From: Bacteroidota bacterium
GTDB lineage: Bacteria > Bacteroidota > Bacteroidia > Flavobacteriales_D > Crocinitomicaceae
NCBI GenBank assembly: GCA_024280155.1
Contig: JAJRQQ010000079.1
Span: 18,520 to 82,519, forward strand
Direction of reading: 5' to 3'
Length of the DNA stretch: 64,000 bases
This document shows, piece by piece, positions 54,467-63,999 of the stretch (the stretch's first letter is position 1; each line of letters begins with the position of its first letter). Position numbers and translations under genes: made by a program. The notes below the pieces were generated by a model. It saw nothing but the letters and a program-made list of their open reading frames with translations, did no database searches and was not told the origin of the DNA.

Positions 54467-55180
54467 TTATTTACCAGGTTGTTGTAGAATGTCCATAAAT
54501 TCTAATGCGTCATTTTCCATTTGGTACACAACGTTACCAATTCGAGCAACTAAAAAGTTATATCCAACATAAGCTACAATACCAACAACTAGTCCCGCAA
54601 CGGTTGTAATCATTGCAGTCATTATTCCTGGAGCAATTACATCAATATCTAAACTAGCTGCATTTTGCAGGTCGATAAATACGCCAACCATTCCAACTGT
54701 TGTTCCAAGGAAACCAATCATTGGAGCAGCACCAGCAGCAGTTGCTAAGAAACTTAAACGTTGCTCTAGTCGGAGAATTTCTAATTTGGCAGCATTTTCA
54801 ATAGAAGCAGAAATTGTTTCGATTGGTCTTCCTAATCGAGCAATGCCTCTCTCTATCATTCTTGCAGAAGGTGCAGATGAGCGAGCACAATAATCTTTTG
54901 CAGAATCAATTTTTCCTTCCACGATGTATTCGCGAATTTTATTGATAAAACCTTTCTCTTCTTTATTGGCTTTCCTAAGAGCTAAATAACGTTCAACAAA
55001 AGTAAATACTGCATAACCTAGCATGAGAGAAAGAATTATAATTATTCCCCAACCACTCCAGCCGATTCCTTCGTTTCCAAACTCCTCAGAACCTTTTAAG
55101 ATTTCCCACAAACTGATGTTTGCAACACCTTCAGATTCTTCTATAACTTGGTCTATTTGTAATAAAAAAGATAAATTCAT
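54467..55180 (-). CDS. exbB: MotA/TolQ/ExbB proton channel family protein
   Basis: This 237-residue membrane protein has three membrane helices (about residues 42-62, 135-160, 175-205) and the family region FLATAAGAAPMIGFLGTTVG followed by VVGIVAYVGYNFLVARI. It pairs with ExbD to form the motor for TonB-dependent uptake. The first part (residues 1-30) is a short N-terminal extension. It is the first gene of the four-gene unit with tonB and folC. Confidence 0.92.
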   Translation of the reverse strand: MNLSFLLQIDQVIEESEGVANISLWEILKGSEEFGNEGIGWSGWGIIIILSLMLGYAVFTFVERYLALRKANKEEKGFINKIREYIVEGKIDSAKDYCARSSAPSARMIERGIARLGRPIETISASIENAAKLEILRLEQRLSFLATAAGAAPMIGFLGTTVGMVGVFIDLQNAASLDIDVIAPGIMTAMITTVAGLVVGIVAYVGYNFLVARIGNVVYQMENDALEFMDILQQPGK

Positions 55181-55207
55181 ATTGTATTTAACGTTTAAAT
55201 AGTTTTT

Positions 55208-56578
55208 TTAGTATAAAAATTGTTGTTCAAGAACAAAAACTGCAGCGCCTGCAAGGAATCCGACAACTGCTAATAGTGTAATGTTTTTTACATACCAGAA
55301 GAATGAAATTTTCTCCATCCCCATTGCTACAACACCTGCGGCAGAACCGATAATCAACATACTACCACCTGTACCAGCAGAATAAGCGATGAAATGCCAA
55401 ATTGGATCATTCATTTCTTGGTGGAACATTCCTAAACTTGCTGCAACCAAAGGTACATTGTCAATTACTGCTGAACCGACACCGAGTAATAAAACAACAA
55501 TATCCGTATTTGGAATAGCTGCATTCATAGAATCTGCAAAATTGAATAATATCCCGAGACTTTCCAGGGATGCGACGGCCATTAATATCCCGAAAAAGAA
55601 AAGCACACTTGGCATCTCAATTTTTGAAAGAGATTTGTGTACAGGACTGTGATGACCTGAATCTTTAGAGTGATCACCTAGAGTTGTTAATTTAAATTGT
55701 CTAGAACTAAATATTTCTGCAAAAGTAGCAACAACTCCTAAAGACAACATCATTCCAACATAAGGAGGGAGATGTGTAACTGTTTTAAAAACTGGAACAA
55801 AAAGAATCATTCCTAACCCTAGATATAGCATTATTGCACTATAAGTTGTATCATGAATTGCTTCAGGTTTTACGTCAATTTCCTTCACTAAATCTCCTTT
55901 AAAAGGAGTCATAAAAGAAGCTATAAATGTTGGAATTATCATACAAACAAGTGAAGGTATGAGTAAGTGAGTAATTAACGCATCAGTTGTTACCTTTTTA
56001 CCGATCCAGAGCATTGTCGTGGTAACATCTCCGATTGGAGACCATGCACCACCAGCATTTGCTGCAATAATAATGAGACCTGCAAACCACATTCTGGTGT
56101 TCTTATCCTTGATGATTTTTTGTAAGATGGTAATTAATACAATTGTAGCGGTTAAATTATCGATGATTGCAGAAAGAATAAACGCGAGTATGGTAAAAGT
56201 CCATAATAATTTCTTCTTGGTTCTTGTTTTAATGTAGCGTTTAAAAGTTGAAAATCCGTCGAAGTGGTCAATGATTTCAACAATAGTCATTGCACCAAGC
56301 AGGAAGAAAAGAATTTCAGCTGTTTTACCTAAGTGGTGTAAAAGTGTTTCTTCTACAAGGTGAGTTTTTGATTCATGATCTAAGGATGAAAAACCTTCAA
56401 CAAGTGCATGTTCACCAGAATCAAACCAATTTTGGAATCCGTCAATTCCAAAAGAAATTAATGCCCAAGTGATAGCCATCATAACTAATGCAGGAATTAA
56501 CTTATCTAATTTAAGACTGTGCTCTAAAGTGATTGCTAGATAACCAAGGATAAAAATAATAACGATAATAGTTTCCAT
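55208..56578 (-). CDS. nhaD: NhaD-type sodium:proton antiporter
   Basis: This 456-residue inner-membrane antiporter exchanges sodium for protons in salt and pH control. About twelve hydrophobic helices are visible, including segments AIIDNLTATIVLITIL and AVIDNVPLVAASLGM, the paired ion-transporter signatures in the two halves. NAGGAWSPIGDVTTTMLW is characteristic of NhaD. It may be co-transcribed with exbB, 27 bases downstream. It fits a marine or brackish habitat, though that is inference. Confidence 0.92.
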   Translation of the reverse strand: METIIVIIFILGYLAITLEHSLKLDKLIPALVMMAITWALISFGIDGFQNWFDSGEHALVEGFSSLDHESKTHLVEETLLHHLGKTAEILFFLLGAMTIVEIIDHFDGFSTFKRYIKTRTKKKLLWTFTILAFILSAIIDNLTATIVLITILQKIIKDKNTRMWFAGLIIIAANAGGAWSPIGDVTTTMLWIGKKVTTDALITHLLIPSLVCMIIPTFIASFMTPFKGDLVKEIDVKPEAIHDTTYSAIMLYLGLGMILFVPVFKTVTHLPPYVGMMLSLGVVATFAEIFSSRQFKLTTLGDHSKDSGHHSPVHKSLSKIEMPSVLFFFGILMAVASLESLGILFNFADSMNAAIPNTDIVVLLLGVGSAVIDNVPLVAASLGMFHQEMNDPIWHFIAYSAGTGGSMLIIGSAAGVVAMGMEKISFFWYVKNITLLAVVGFLAGAAVFVLEQQFLY

Positions 56579-56606
56579 AATGTTCTTTTGATATATTTAT
56601 TTTAAA

Positions 56607-57836
56607 TTAAACCAATTGTTTTAGGGCGATTTCAAATGCGGCTTTCGCAATCCCTGTCTTGCTTGGGTTAATTTTATGGGTATTTTTTAAAGCGTTGTAG
56701 ATGGTTTTACTTGTGTCTGAGAAAATCCCTTCATCTGTGAGTTCTTTTAAGTCATTACTCATTAAGTAAGCAAAAACTCTAGCCATTCCACAGTTGGAGA
56801 TGAAATCAGGAATGATAGAAATATTATTATCTGCATGGTCTGCAATTTCTCCAAAGAATATTTCCGGATCTGCAAAAGGAACATTTGCTCCCGCAGAAAT
56901 AACTTCAACTCCTGCAGCAATCATTCTCTCCAATTGATCTTTCGTGATCATGCGAGAACCAGCGCAAGGAATAAAAACATCTGCTGATAAATCCCAAATC
57001 TTAGCATTCATTTCTTCGTATGAGAGCATGTTCGGGTGATTTAATTCATTCCCATTTTTATTTAAGAATAATTCACGAATTTCTTCGTAAGATATACCTT
57101 CGTTATTGATTAGTCCACCCACACGGTCAATTATTCCAACAATTTTAGCACCCTCTTGTGATAGATAGAATGCTGCGGCAGAGCCAACATTCCCCCAACC
57201 TTGAACGATTACTTTTTTGCCTTTTAAATTACCGCCCCAGATAGAGTAGTAGTGTTTGATCGATTCAGCAACACCATAACCTGTAATCATGTCTGCAACC
57301 ACATATTTTCGGTTAACGTCAGGAGAGAACGAAGTATCTTCGATTGCTTTTAATACACCTCGTCTCAATTGACCGATACGATTGATTTTTTGTGCTTCTC
57401 TTGGTTGAAAATGACCATTAAAAACACCTTCTTGTGGATGCCAAACACCACAGTCTTCCGTCATAGGGATAACTTCATGGATTTCATCGACATTTAAATC
57501 TCCACCAGTACCGTAGTAATGTTTTAATAATGGAGTTACTGCAGCGTACCATCTTCTCAAAACGCCTTCTTTACGAGGGTCTTTTGGATCGAAATTGATT
57601 CCTGATTTTGCTCCGCCAATTGCTGGTCCAGCAACAGTGAACTTAACTTCCATTGTTTTTGCCAATGACTCAACTTCGCGTTTGTCAAGACCTTTTCTCA
57701 TTCGAGTACCACCTCCAGCTGCTCCACCTCTTAAGGAGTTAATAACTACCCATCCTTCTGCTTCTGTTTCTGAATCTTTCCATTCAAATACGATTTCAGG
57801 ACGTTTATTCTCGAATTTATCTAATAAGGTTTTCAT
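56607..57836 (-). CDS. Glu/Leu/Phe/Val dehydrogenase family protein
   Basis: This 409-residue amino-acid dehydrogenase has SLRGGAAGGGTRMRKGLD near residues 34-51, the conserved lysine region KFTVAGPAIGGAKSGI, and the NAD(P)-binding motif VIVQGWGNVGSAAAFYL. The substrate (glutamate, leucine or valine) cannot be decided by eye. It belongs to the diverged Bacteroidota group in which the catalytic Gly-Gly-Gly region is well preserved. A TAACTTTG box (57865-57872, minus strand) lies about 30 bases before the ATG. It is monocistronic. Confidence 0.88.
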   Translation of the reverse strand: MKTLLDKFENKRPEIVFEWKDSETEAEGWVVINSLRGGAAGGGTRMRKGLDKREVESLAKTMEVKFTVAGPAIGGAKSGINFDPKDPRKEGVLRRWYAAVTPLLKHYYGTGGDLNVDEIHEVIPMTEDCGVWHPQEGVFNGHFQPREAQKINRIGQLRRGVLKAIEDTSFSPDVNRKYVVADMITGYGVAESIKHYYSIWGGNLKGKKVIVQGWGNVGSAAAFYLSQEGAKIVGIIDRVGGLINNEGISYEEIRELFLNKNGNELNHPNMLSYEEMNAKIWDLSADVFIPCAGSRMITKDQLERMIAAGVEVISAGANVPFADPEIFFGEIADHADNNISIIPDFISNCGMARVFAYLMSNDLKELTDEGIFSDTSKTIYNALKNTHKINPSKTGIAKAAFEIALKQLV

Positions 57837-57947
57837 AACGTTGAATCAATTAATTTTTCGGACACAAAGTTAAAAAAGTATTTAGACCTTAAAGCTTATT
57901 TTGCTGGATATAATCCTTGATTTTTCAACAAATTAAAGATGAAAACA

Positions 57948-59018
57948 TTAAGGAATGTGGAGAACGCCTCCTGTTGAGTCTTTTATTGCACCAGTCACAC
58001 TTGCTAGAGTGTTTTTCTTCTTCGCTAAATAAAGTGCACCAAGGAAGCCAAAAATTATTGCCTCTTTGTAATCAATTAATTCTATAGACGGGATTATTAA
58101 CTCTGTAGAAGTGTTATGCTTTATTCGTTCAATTAGATATTTGTTTTTTGTCCCACCTCCGGTAACGTATGTTCTTGGTGGTTCTATTTCATTCAAAGTA
58201 TTGCCGATTTGAACAGCAATATGCTCTGTGATGGTTGCTAATTGGTCTTCTAATGAGGGAAATATTGATAGTAATGGAGAGAAAGTTGCATCCAACCATT
58301 CTGTTCCCAAAGATTTCGGTGCTTTTTCTTTGTAGAATGTAATGTTGTTTAATTCTCTCAAGTTATCCTTATCAACGTTGCCTTTTCTTGCCAATTGCCC
58401 GTCTTTATCAAATTCTAAACCGATTCGCTGTGTAATTCTATTTAAAGGAAGGTTGGCAGGGCAGATGTCAAACGCAATGGTTTTACCGAGGTGAGAATAA
58501 CTGCAATTAGCAAATCCACCTATGTTCAAAAATGCATCCGCATCATTGTGAAATAATAATTGATCACCAATGGGTACTAAAGGAGCGCCTTGTCCACCAG
58601 CAACTACGTCCTTTTGTCTAAAATCATTAATGACTGTTAGTTTTGTATGGTAAGCTATTGTGTCTCCGCATCCAATCTGGTAGGTGTACCCTAATTCTGG
58701 TTGGTGAAAAATGGTATGACCGTGAGAAGCAATGGCGTTGATTTTTTCTTTTGAGATACTTTTATCCTCAATGAATTGATTAACGGATTTAGCGAAAAAC
58801 AACCCCAATTCTTTGTCTAACTGAAGTAATTTTCTTGCTGAAAAATCGGGAGATTGTTTTAATTTTGTTTTCAGTGCGTTAGAGTAAGGAATTGAATCAG
58901 AACTATGAATTGAAAATTTCCATTCATTATTCTTGAAAATATATGAGCAATCTACAATGTCTAAACCATCTAAAGATGTGCCTGACATTAAACCGAGCAT
59001 TCTGTATTCTTTTTTCAC
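57948..59018 (-). CDS. anmK: Anhydro-N-acetylmuramic acid kinase
   Basis: This 356-residue kinase phosphorylates and opens anhydro-MurNAc in peptidoglycan recycling. The family start GLMSGTSLDGLD occurs at residues 9-20, then ASHGHTIFHQP, DFRQKDVVAGGQGAPLVP and VTGGGTKNKYLI. The length is typical. The start is GTG at 59018 (KKEYRMLGL follows), with a later ATG as an alternative. Its location near murF is of possible functional note, as both act in cell-wall metabolism. Confidence 0.93.
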   Translation of the reverse strand: MKKEYRMLGLMSGTSLDGLDIVDCSYIFKNNEWKFSIHSSDSIPYSNALKTKLKQSPDFSARKLLQLDKELGLFFAKSVNQFIEDKSISKEKINAIASHGHTIFHQPELGYTYQIGCGDTIAYHTKLTVINDFRQKDVVAGGQGAPLVPIGDQLLFHNDADAFLNIGGFANCSYSHLGKTIAFDICPANLPLNRITQRIGLEFDKDGQLARKGNVDKDNLRELNNITFYKEKAPKSLGTEWLDATFSPLLSIFPSLEDQLATITEHIAVQIGNTLNEIEPPRTYVTGGGTKNKYLIERIKHNTSTELIIPSIELIDYKEAIIFGFLGALYLAKKKNTLASVTGAIKDSTGGVLHIP

Positions 59019-59107
59019 AACGTTAAAGGTAATTATTTTTAAGGATATTAGGAACGGTTTATTTTTAAAAAATACTGATTTTACTCGTTAAAATAAGCTT
59101 AAAATCG

Positions 59108-59115
59108 TACTTTTG
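59108..59115 (+). promoter_or_regulatory. -7 box (TACTTTTG) of acyl-CoA dehydrogenase
   Basis: TACTTTTG matches TAnnTTTG and lies 33 bases before the ATG at 59149. No convincing -33 element is seen. Confidence 0.5.
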
Positions 59116-59148
59116 TGAACGCAAGAATTTAATAAAACAGATATAGAC

Positions 59149-60291
59149 ATGAATTTTGATTTAACCGAAGAGCATAAAGCGGTAAGAGATGCAGCGAGAG
59201 ATTTCGCTCAAAATGTATTAAAACCAGGAGTAATTGACCGTGATGAAGAGCAACGTTTTCCTGTTGAAGAAATTAAGCAACTTGGAGAATTAGGTTTCAT
59301 GGGAATGATGGTTGATCCAAAGTATGGAGGTTCAGGAATGGATACATTGTCTTATGCATTGGCTATTGAGGAGATTTCAAAAGTAGATGCTTCTACTTCT
59401 GTTTGTTTGTCTGTGAACAATTCTTTGGTTTGCTGGGGGTTAGAAAAGTATGGAAATGAAGCCCAAAAAGAAAAATTCTTAGTACCCTTAGCAAAAGGAG
59501 AGAAAATTGGTGCATTTTGTTTATCCGAACCAGAGGCAGGTTCAGATGCGACTTCACAAAGTACAACTGCAATAGATAATGGAGATCATTATGTTTTGAA
59601 TGGAACGAAAAATTGGATTACAAACGGTTCTTCAGCTTCTACTTATATAGTGATTGCTCAAACAGATGTAGCTGCAGGTCATCGCGGAATTAATGCTTTT
59701 ATCATCGAAAGAGGAATGGAAGGTTTTATTGTTGGTGCGAAAGAAAATAAATTAGGAATTAGAGGTTCAGATACACATACATTATTATTTAATGATGTGA
59801 AAGTGCCGAAAGAAAATAGAATTGGTGAAGATGGATTTGGTTTTAAATTCGCTATGAAAGTTTTATCCGGTGGTCGAATTGGGATTGCTGCACAAGCTTT
59901 AGGTATTGCTGGAGGCGCTCTTGAATTGGCTTTGGCTTATTCGAAAGAAAGAAAAGCATTTGGAACTGAAATTAGCAATCACCAAGCAATTGCATTTAAG
60001 TTGGCAGATATGGCAACTGATATTGATGCAGCTAAAATGATGGTTTACCGTTCTGCTATTGATAAAGATATGGGTAGAAATTACGATCAGTCTAGTGCTA
60101 TGGCGAAATTGTTTGCATCTCGTGTTGCTATGGAGCACACAGTAGAGGCTGTGCAAATTCACGGTGGATATGGATTCGTTAAAGAATATCATGTCGAGCG
60201 TCTAATGCGTGATGCAAAGATTACTCAAATTTATGAAGGAACTTCTGAAATTCAAAAAATTGTAATTTCAAGAAATATTTTGAAAGATTAA
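59149..60291 (+). CDS. Acyl-CoA dehydrogenase
   Basis: This 380-residue flavoenzyme oxidises acyl-CoA to enoyl-CoA and reduces electron-transferring flavoprotein. It starts MNFDLTEEHKAVRDAARDFA, has FCLSEPEAGSDA for FAD binding, GSDTHTLLFNDVKVP, and ends QIYEGTSEIQKIVISRNIL, where the Glu in YEGTSEI is the likely catalytic base of the short-chain type. The length is usual. It has its own promoter and terminator, so it is a single-gene unit. Confidence 0.94.
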   Translation: MNFDLTEEHKAVRDAARDFAQNVLKPGVIDRDEEQRFPVEEIKQLGELGFMGMMVDPKYGGSGMDTLSYALAIEEISKVDASTSVCLSVNNSLVCWGLEKYGNEAQKEKFLVPLAKGEKIGAFCLSEPEAGSDATSQSTTAIDNGDHYVLNGTKNWITNGSSASTYIVIAQTDVAAGHRGINAFIIERGMEGFIVGAKENKLGIRGSDTHTLLFNDVKVPKENRIGEDGFGFKFAMKVLSGGRIGIAAQALGIAGGALELALAYSKERKAFGTEISNHQAIAFKLADMATDIDAAKMMVYRSAIDKDMGRNYDQSSAMAKLFASRVAMEHTVEAVQIHGGYGFVKEYHVERLMRDAKITQIYEGTSEIQKIVISRNILKD

Positions 60292-60311
60292 TTTTTAATT
60301 AACTTTCTGAG

Positions 60312-60341
60312 AAAGGCTACCTGAGAGGGTGGCCTTTTTTT
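60312..60341 (+). terminator. Intrinsic terminator of acyl-CoA dehydrogenase
   Basis: AAAGGCTACC pairs with GGTGGCCTTT (one G-T pair) over a six-base loop and is followed by a T run, 20 bases after the stop. Confidence 0.8.
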
Positions 60342-60357
60342 ATGGTAAGAATAGATA

Positions 60358-61644
60358 TTATAGTAGATCTTCAAGCTTTTCCAATTGTATTCCTCTAGAT
60401 CCTTTTAATAGTATTAACTTATTTTCAATAGGGAAACTTGAGATGAATTCGTGTAATTCTTTAACAGTTTTGAATTTTTGAAGAATATTGCATGATTTAG
60501 TTTTGAAGAATTCTTCTCCCACAAGGAATGCTTGTAAATTTAATTCTTCAATTTGCTCAATGATTTTATCGTGTTCTTCGCTCGATTCTATACCTAATTC
60601 ACGCATATCACCAAGGATGCAAATTTTCTGATTGTTATCAATCATAGCAAAACTGTCCAATGCCGATTTCATACTTGTTGGATTGGCGTTATAACAGTCG
60701 AGAATTAAAGTGTTTTTTGCTGTTTTCTTTACTTGTGAACGACTGTTTGAAGGAATGTATTCTATTAATGCTTTTGAAATATCATTTGGCTTGACATTGA
60801 ATAGAACACCAAATGAAATTGCTGCTAAATAATTGTAGAAATTGTATTCGCCCACCATGCCTAATTTTAGGATGTCCGAATTATATTCATCTGAATTCCA
60901 TTTCATTTCAACAAAAGGGGAGAGGCGAACCAATTCTCCAGAAATTTCAGCATCTATTTTTCCGTAGGAATGGTTATTTGTATCTTTAGGTAGAACAGAT
61001 TTAAGAATTGAATCATCAGCATTGTAGATCAGAACACCTTTGTTTTTTTCTACAGATTCATATAATTCTTTTTTTGTTTTTATCACTCCTTTGAGGTCAA
61101 TCAAACCTTCTAGATGTGCTTTTCCAATATTTGTAATGATTCCGTGCGTGGGTTCTGCAATATTGCACAATTCTTCAATATCTTTGAACTTATTTGCTCC
61201 CATTTCGATGATAGCGATTTCGTGCTCTTTCGTAAGTCGAAGAAGAGTGAAAGGGACACCAAGATGATTGTTTAAATTTCCAATGGTTGCAAGGACGTTA
61301 TATTTTTTAGAGAGAACTTTATGAATTAACTCTTTGGTTGTAGTTTTACCATTACTACCTGTTATGCCTATTACAGGAATGTTGAATTTTTCCCGATGAT
61401 AATTCGCTAGTTTTTGTAGGTAAACAACGCTGTCTTCGACGAGAACCATTTTACTTGAACCATCATAGTACTTTTCATTGTCCACAATTGCAAATTTCGC
61501 ACCTTGTTCAAGTGCTTTTCCTGCAAAGCTGTTACCGTCAAAATTTTCACCTTGGATACAAATAAATAAGCAGTCTTTCGTTATTTTTCTTGTATCTGTA
61601 CAGATGCCAGTACTTGAATAGAAATAATTGAAAAGTTCTTCCAT
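60358..61644 (-). CDS. murF: UDP-MurNAc-tripeptide--D-alanyl-D-alanine ligase
   Basis: This 428-residue ligase adds D-Ala-D-Ala to the peptidoglycan precursor. The ATP-binding loop GITGSNGKTTTKELI is followed by TIGNLNNHLGVP and AIIEMGANKFKDIEEL, all Mur ligase signatures; CYNANPTSMKSALD and ILGDMRELG are MurF-like. The N-terminal domain is divergent, as usual. A TATTTTTG box (61649-61656, minus strand) ends four bases before the ATG, suggesting a leaderless message. gldJ lies upstream on the same strand, behind a terminator. Confidence 0.93.
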   Translation of the reverse strand: MEELFNYFYSSTGICTDTRKITKDCLFICIQGENFDGNSFAGKALEQGAKFAIVDNEKYYDGSSKMVLVEDSVVYLQKLANYHREKFNIPVIGITGSNGKTTTKELIHKVLSKKYNVLATIGNLNNHLGVPFTLLRLTKEHEIAIIEMGANKFKDIEELCNIAEPTHGIITNIGKAHLEGLIDLKGVIKTKKELYESVEKNKGVLIYNADDSILKSVLPKDTNNHSYGKIDAEISGELVRLSPFVEMKWNSDEYNSDILKLGMVGEYNFYNYLAAISFGVLFNVKPNDISKALIEYIPSNSRSQVKKTAKNTLILDCYNANPTSMKSALDSFAMIDNNQKICILGDMRELGIESSEEHDKIIEQIEELNLQAFLVGEEFFKTKSCNILQKFKTVKELHEFISSFPIENKLILLKGSRGIQLEKLEDLL

Positions 61645-61648
61645 TCTA

Positions 61649-61656
61649 CAAAAATA
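61649..61656 (-). promoter_or_regulatory. -7 box (TATTTTTG) of murF
   Basis: On the minus strand TATTTTTG ends four bases before the murF start codon, so the transcript would begin at or next to the ATG. No good -33 TTG was seen at 19-20 bases. Confidence 0.5.
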
Positions 61657-61718
61657 TCAAAGTTGTCTACTTTAGATGGTCAAAAGTTATATTTTTATTA
61701 ACGTATAAATGTTTAGTG

Positions 61719-61752
61719 CAAAAAAAAGCAGAGATTTTACACTCTGCTTTTT
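61719..61752 (-). terminator. Intrinsic terminator of gldJ
   Basis: AAAAAGCAGAG and CTCTGCTTTTT form an 11-bp stem with an eight-base loop. On the minus strand it is followed by a T run, 20 bases past the gldJ stop, isolating gldJ from murF. Confidence 0.85.
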
Positions 61753-61771
61753 AATAAATATTTATTAAATA

Positions 61772-63808
61772 TTATTTCTTTTTCTTTTTTCTTCCGTAGT
61801 TGAAACCTGTCGGTGAACCAACTCTGTCCATTGCACAACGGAAACCAATTGCATCAGTAGATTTATCTTCATCTAAGAATCTTCTGTTACTTGCAACTAA
61901 CCAGTACGCTCTGTCTTTCCACGAACCACCTTTGTAAACCCTTGACTTGTCAGAAACGAGAGTTGTTGGCCATGAAGTTCTGTCCTCTCCACCTGGTTTC
62001 AATTTACTGCCATCTAAAGCAAACTCCTCATGCTTACTTTGGTACATTACTAGACCAGGATCACGTGTCGCTTGATTGATGTCATTTTTATATTCATCAT
62101 TTGCATAATGAATAGAACTTTCAATATCACCATCTATGTAGTCCGTGTAATCATCTTTTCTATAGTTCAAACGACCGATATTTTCTTCTTCAGTTACGTT
62201 TCTATATTTTAATTTACCAGGTGTGTCAACTATGAATTCATTAAAACCATCACGTAACATAGAGATAATTTCAAAAGCATATTCTTCACCTTCAGGTCCT
62301 TCTCTCATTTCGTCAGCAAAAATACCATCGAAAAGTTGGTCTTGAATTAAAGCAGAAGCCTCAGTATCATATTTCTCATTCTGGTACTCAATTGCTTGAT
62401 CAATCACTGCATTAATTTCTCTAAGAAGTTCGAGTTCAATAGAGTCTTTTACATTTCCATGAGAAACATAGAATGGATCTGGAGCATAACCTCTTCTCGA
62501 AGGGTTTCTTGATTGAATATTTGCTTGAAGTCCTTGATGAATAACTGTGTCATTAGGGTCGTGCTGTTGGGCAGTAACTCTTTGGAAGCGAATTCTCTCA
62601 AATTCATTCAAATATTCTTTCATTCCATGGACATCGTACATGATTTGAGCATTTTTCAAATCAATTGCACCTTCGTTGTTCAATAATTTAGTTTTAAAAA
62701 CATTTCCTCTAAAAGGACGGAACTCATCGTAATCTTCAGAAGTTAATGGGCGATAAACATCCATAACCCACTCAGATACATTTCCTGCCATGTGGTATAA
62801 GCCATAATCATTTGGCCAATAAGATTCAACAGGCGCAGTAACGTCTGCTCCATCATTCAAGTGACCTGCAACCCCCATGTAATCTCCACGACCTCTTACG
62901 AAGTTTGCGCGAATTTGACCTGTGAATTGTGCTTCATCTTGACGAACCCAATGACCATTCCAAGGGTACAATCTTCTTTCGTTAATGTTTTCAGTACCTT
63001 CCTGTAAGTTTCCAATCAAACCAGTTGCAGCAAATTCCCATTCAGCTTCAGTTGGTAGTCGGTAGCGTGGTAAAAGAATTCCATCTCCCATTCTTACAAT
63101 TCTTTCGCCTAATTTTTTACCGTTAATGTTAGAAGGGTCTAAATCTTGTACATTTTTTACTAATCCTTCTTCGTACTGACCTGCGAAGTAAGCATCTGTG
63201 TTAAATGTATTTTCATCTCTTTGGTCAACATTGAAAGATAAAACTCCTTCACGAATTAGAATGTATTCATTTACACGGTCTGTTCTCCATTTACAGAAAT
63301 CATTTGCTTGCAACCAAGAAACACCAACAACTGGATAATCTCTATAAGCAGGATGACGTAAGTAATAATCTACATATTTCTCATTGAATCCTAATTTAGA
63401 TCTCCAAACCAAAGTGTCTGGCAATGCATTTTTAAGAACCATTGGATACGTTTCATTGTATGCACGAGAAACCCAATACAAGTATTCTAGCCACTGAAAA
63501 TTTGTTACTTCAGTTTGATCCATGTAAAATGATGAGATGGTAACCCGCGCTGGACGATTGTTCCATTCAAACATTACATCTTGTTCAGCACGCCCCATCG
63601 TGAAAGTACCTCCTTCAATTAGGAGCAATCCTGGTCCAGTTTCTTGATCTACAAAAGGGACTTTTTGAAAACCTCCTTGGTTTGGATTGTTGTAATCCCA
63701 ACCTGTTGTGTTCGATGCTTCATTGTGACATGAAGTAAGGATAAAAGCACCTGCTACTACAACTGCTATAAATTTGAAAAATCGCATATTATATATTTTC
63801 GTTTTCAT
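61772..63808 (-). CDS. gldJ: Gliding motility lipoprotein GldJ
   Basis: This 678-residue outer-membrane-associated lipoprotein is required for gliding and T9SS function. The lipobox is ILTSC (Cys27 from ATG 63808; an ATG at 63787 may be the true start). The N-terminal half has the SUMF1-like fold of GldJ/GldK: EGGTFTMGRAEQDVMFEWNN, YMDQTEVTNFQW, HPAYRDYPVVGVSWLQAN, YRLPTEAEWEFAATG and YHMAGNVSEWVMDVYRP. The end GGSWKDRAYWLVASNRRFLD then FRCAMDRVGSP fits GldJ, not GldK. It is longer than the Flavobacterium protein (about 561 residues, from memory) because of insertions after residue 390. murF follows on the same strand. Confidence 0.9.
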   Translation of the reverse strand: MKTKIYNMRFFKFIAVVVAGAFILTSCHNEASNTTGWDYNNPNQGGFQKVPFVDQETGPGLLLIEGGTFTMGRAEQDVMFEWNNRPARVTISSFYMDQTEVTNFQWLEYLYWVSRAYNETYPMVLKNALPDTLVWRSKLGFNEKYVDYYLRHPAYRDYPVVGVSWLQANDFCKWRTDRVNEYILIREGVLSFNVDQRDENTFNTDAYFAGQYEEGLVKNVQDLDPSNINGKKLGERIVRMGDGILLPRYRLPTEAEWEFAATGLIGNLQEGTENINERRLYPWNGHWVRQDEAQFTGQIRANFVRGRGDYMGVAGHLNDGADVTAPVESYWPNDYGLYHMAGNVSEWVMDVYRPLTSEDYDEFRPFRGNVFKTKLLNNEGAIDLKNAQIMYDVHGMKEYLNEFERIRFQRVTAQQHDPNDTVIHQGLQANIQSRNPSRRGYAPDPFYVSHGNVKDSIELELLREINAVIDQAIEYQNEKYDTEASALIQDQLFDGIFADEMREGPEGEEYAFEIISMLRDGFNEFIVDTPGKLKYRNVTEEENIGRLNYRKDDYTDYIDGDIESSIHYANDEYKNDINQATRDPGLVMYQSKHEEFALDGSKLKPGGEDRTSWPTTLVSDKSRVYKGGSWKDRAYWLVASNRRFLDEDKSTDAIGFRCAMDRVGSPTGFNYGRKKKKK

Positions 63809-63861
63809 TCTTTTATCAAAATCTTACTATACAACGTTGTACAATAATTTAGTTACACTTT

Positions 63862-63999
63862 TTAAAATGATGGACAAGATATTGTTCTAAACGACGCTGG
63901 TTTCTTCTTGCAATTCAAGTTTAAACCAAGCGACACTTCGTGAGAACCTCCTGAAACACCATTGTTTAATTTTGATACGGTTACATCATAACTGTATCC
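63862..63999 (-). CDS. PorP/SprF family T9SS membrane protein, C-terminal 45 residues (partial)
   Basis: The frame enters from the right edge as GYSYDVTVSKLNNGVSGGSH, continues EVSLGLNLNCKKK and ends CPSF. The Gly-Gly-Ser-His-Glu-then-beta-strand ending and the KKKP tail are typical of PorP/SprF outer-membrane proteins, which associate with the T9SS trans-envelope complex and with cell-surface adhesins. Only the last beta strands are inside the window. It lies 53 bases upstream of gldJ on the same strand; a 12-base palindrome TACAACGTTGTA lies between them. Confidence 0.75.
   Translation of the reverse strand, partial: GYSYDVTVSKLNNGVSGGSHEVSLGLNLNCKKKPASFRTISCPSF

Noticed and set aside
61772-63808. 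GldK (PorK) identity for the SUMF1-like lipoprotein, suggested by the neighbouring PorP/SprF gene
   Set aside because: The sequence follows GldJ (DVMFEWNN, LPDTLVWR, HPAYRDYPVVGV, FRCAMDRVGSP) and murF, not gldL, lies downstream.
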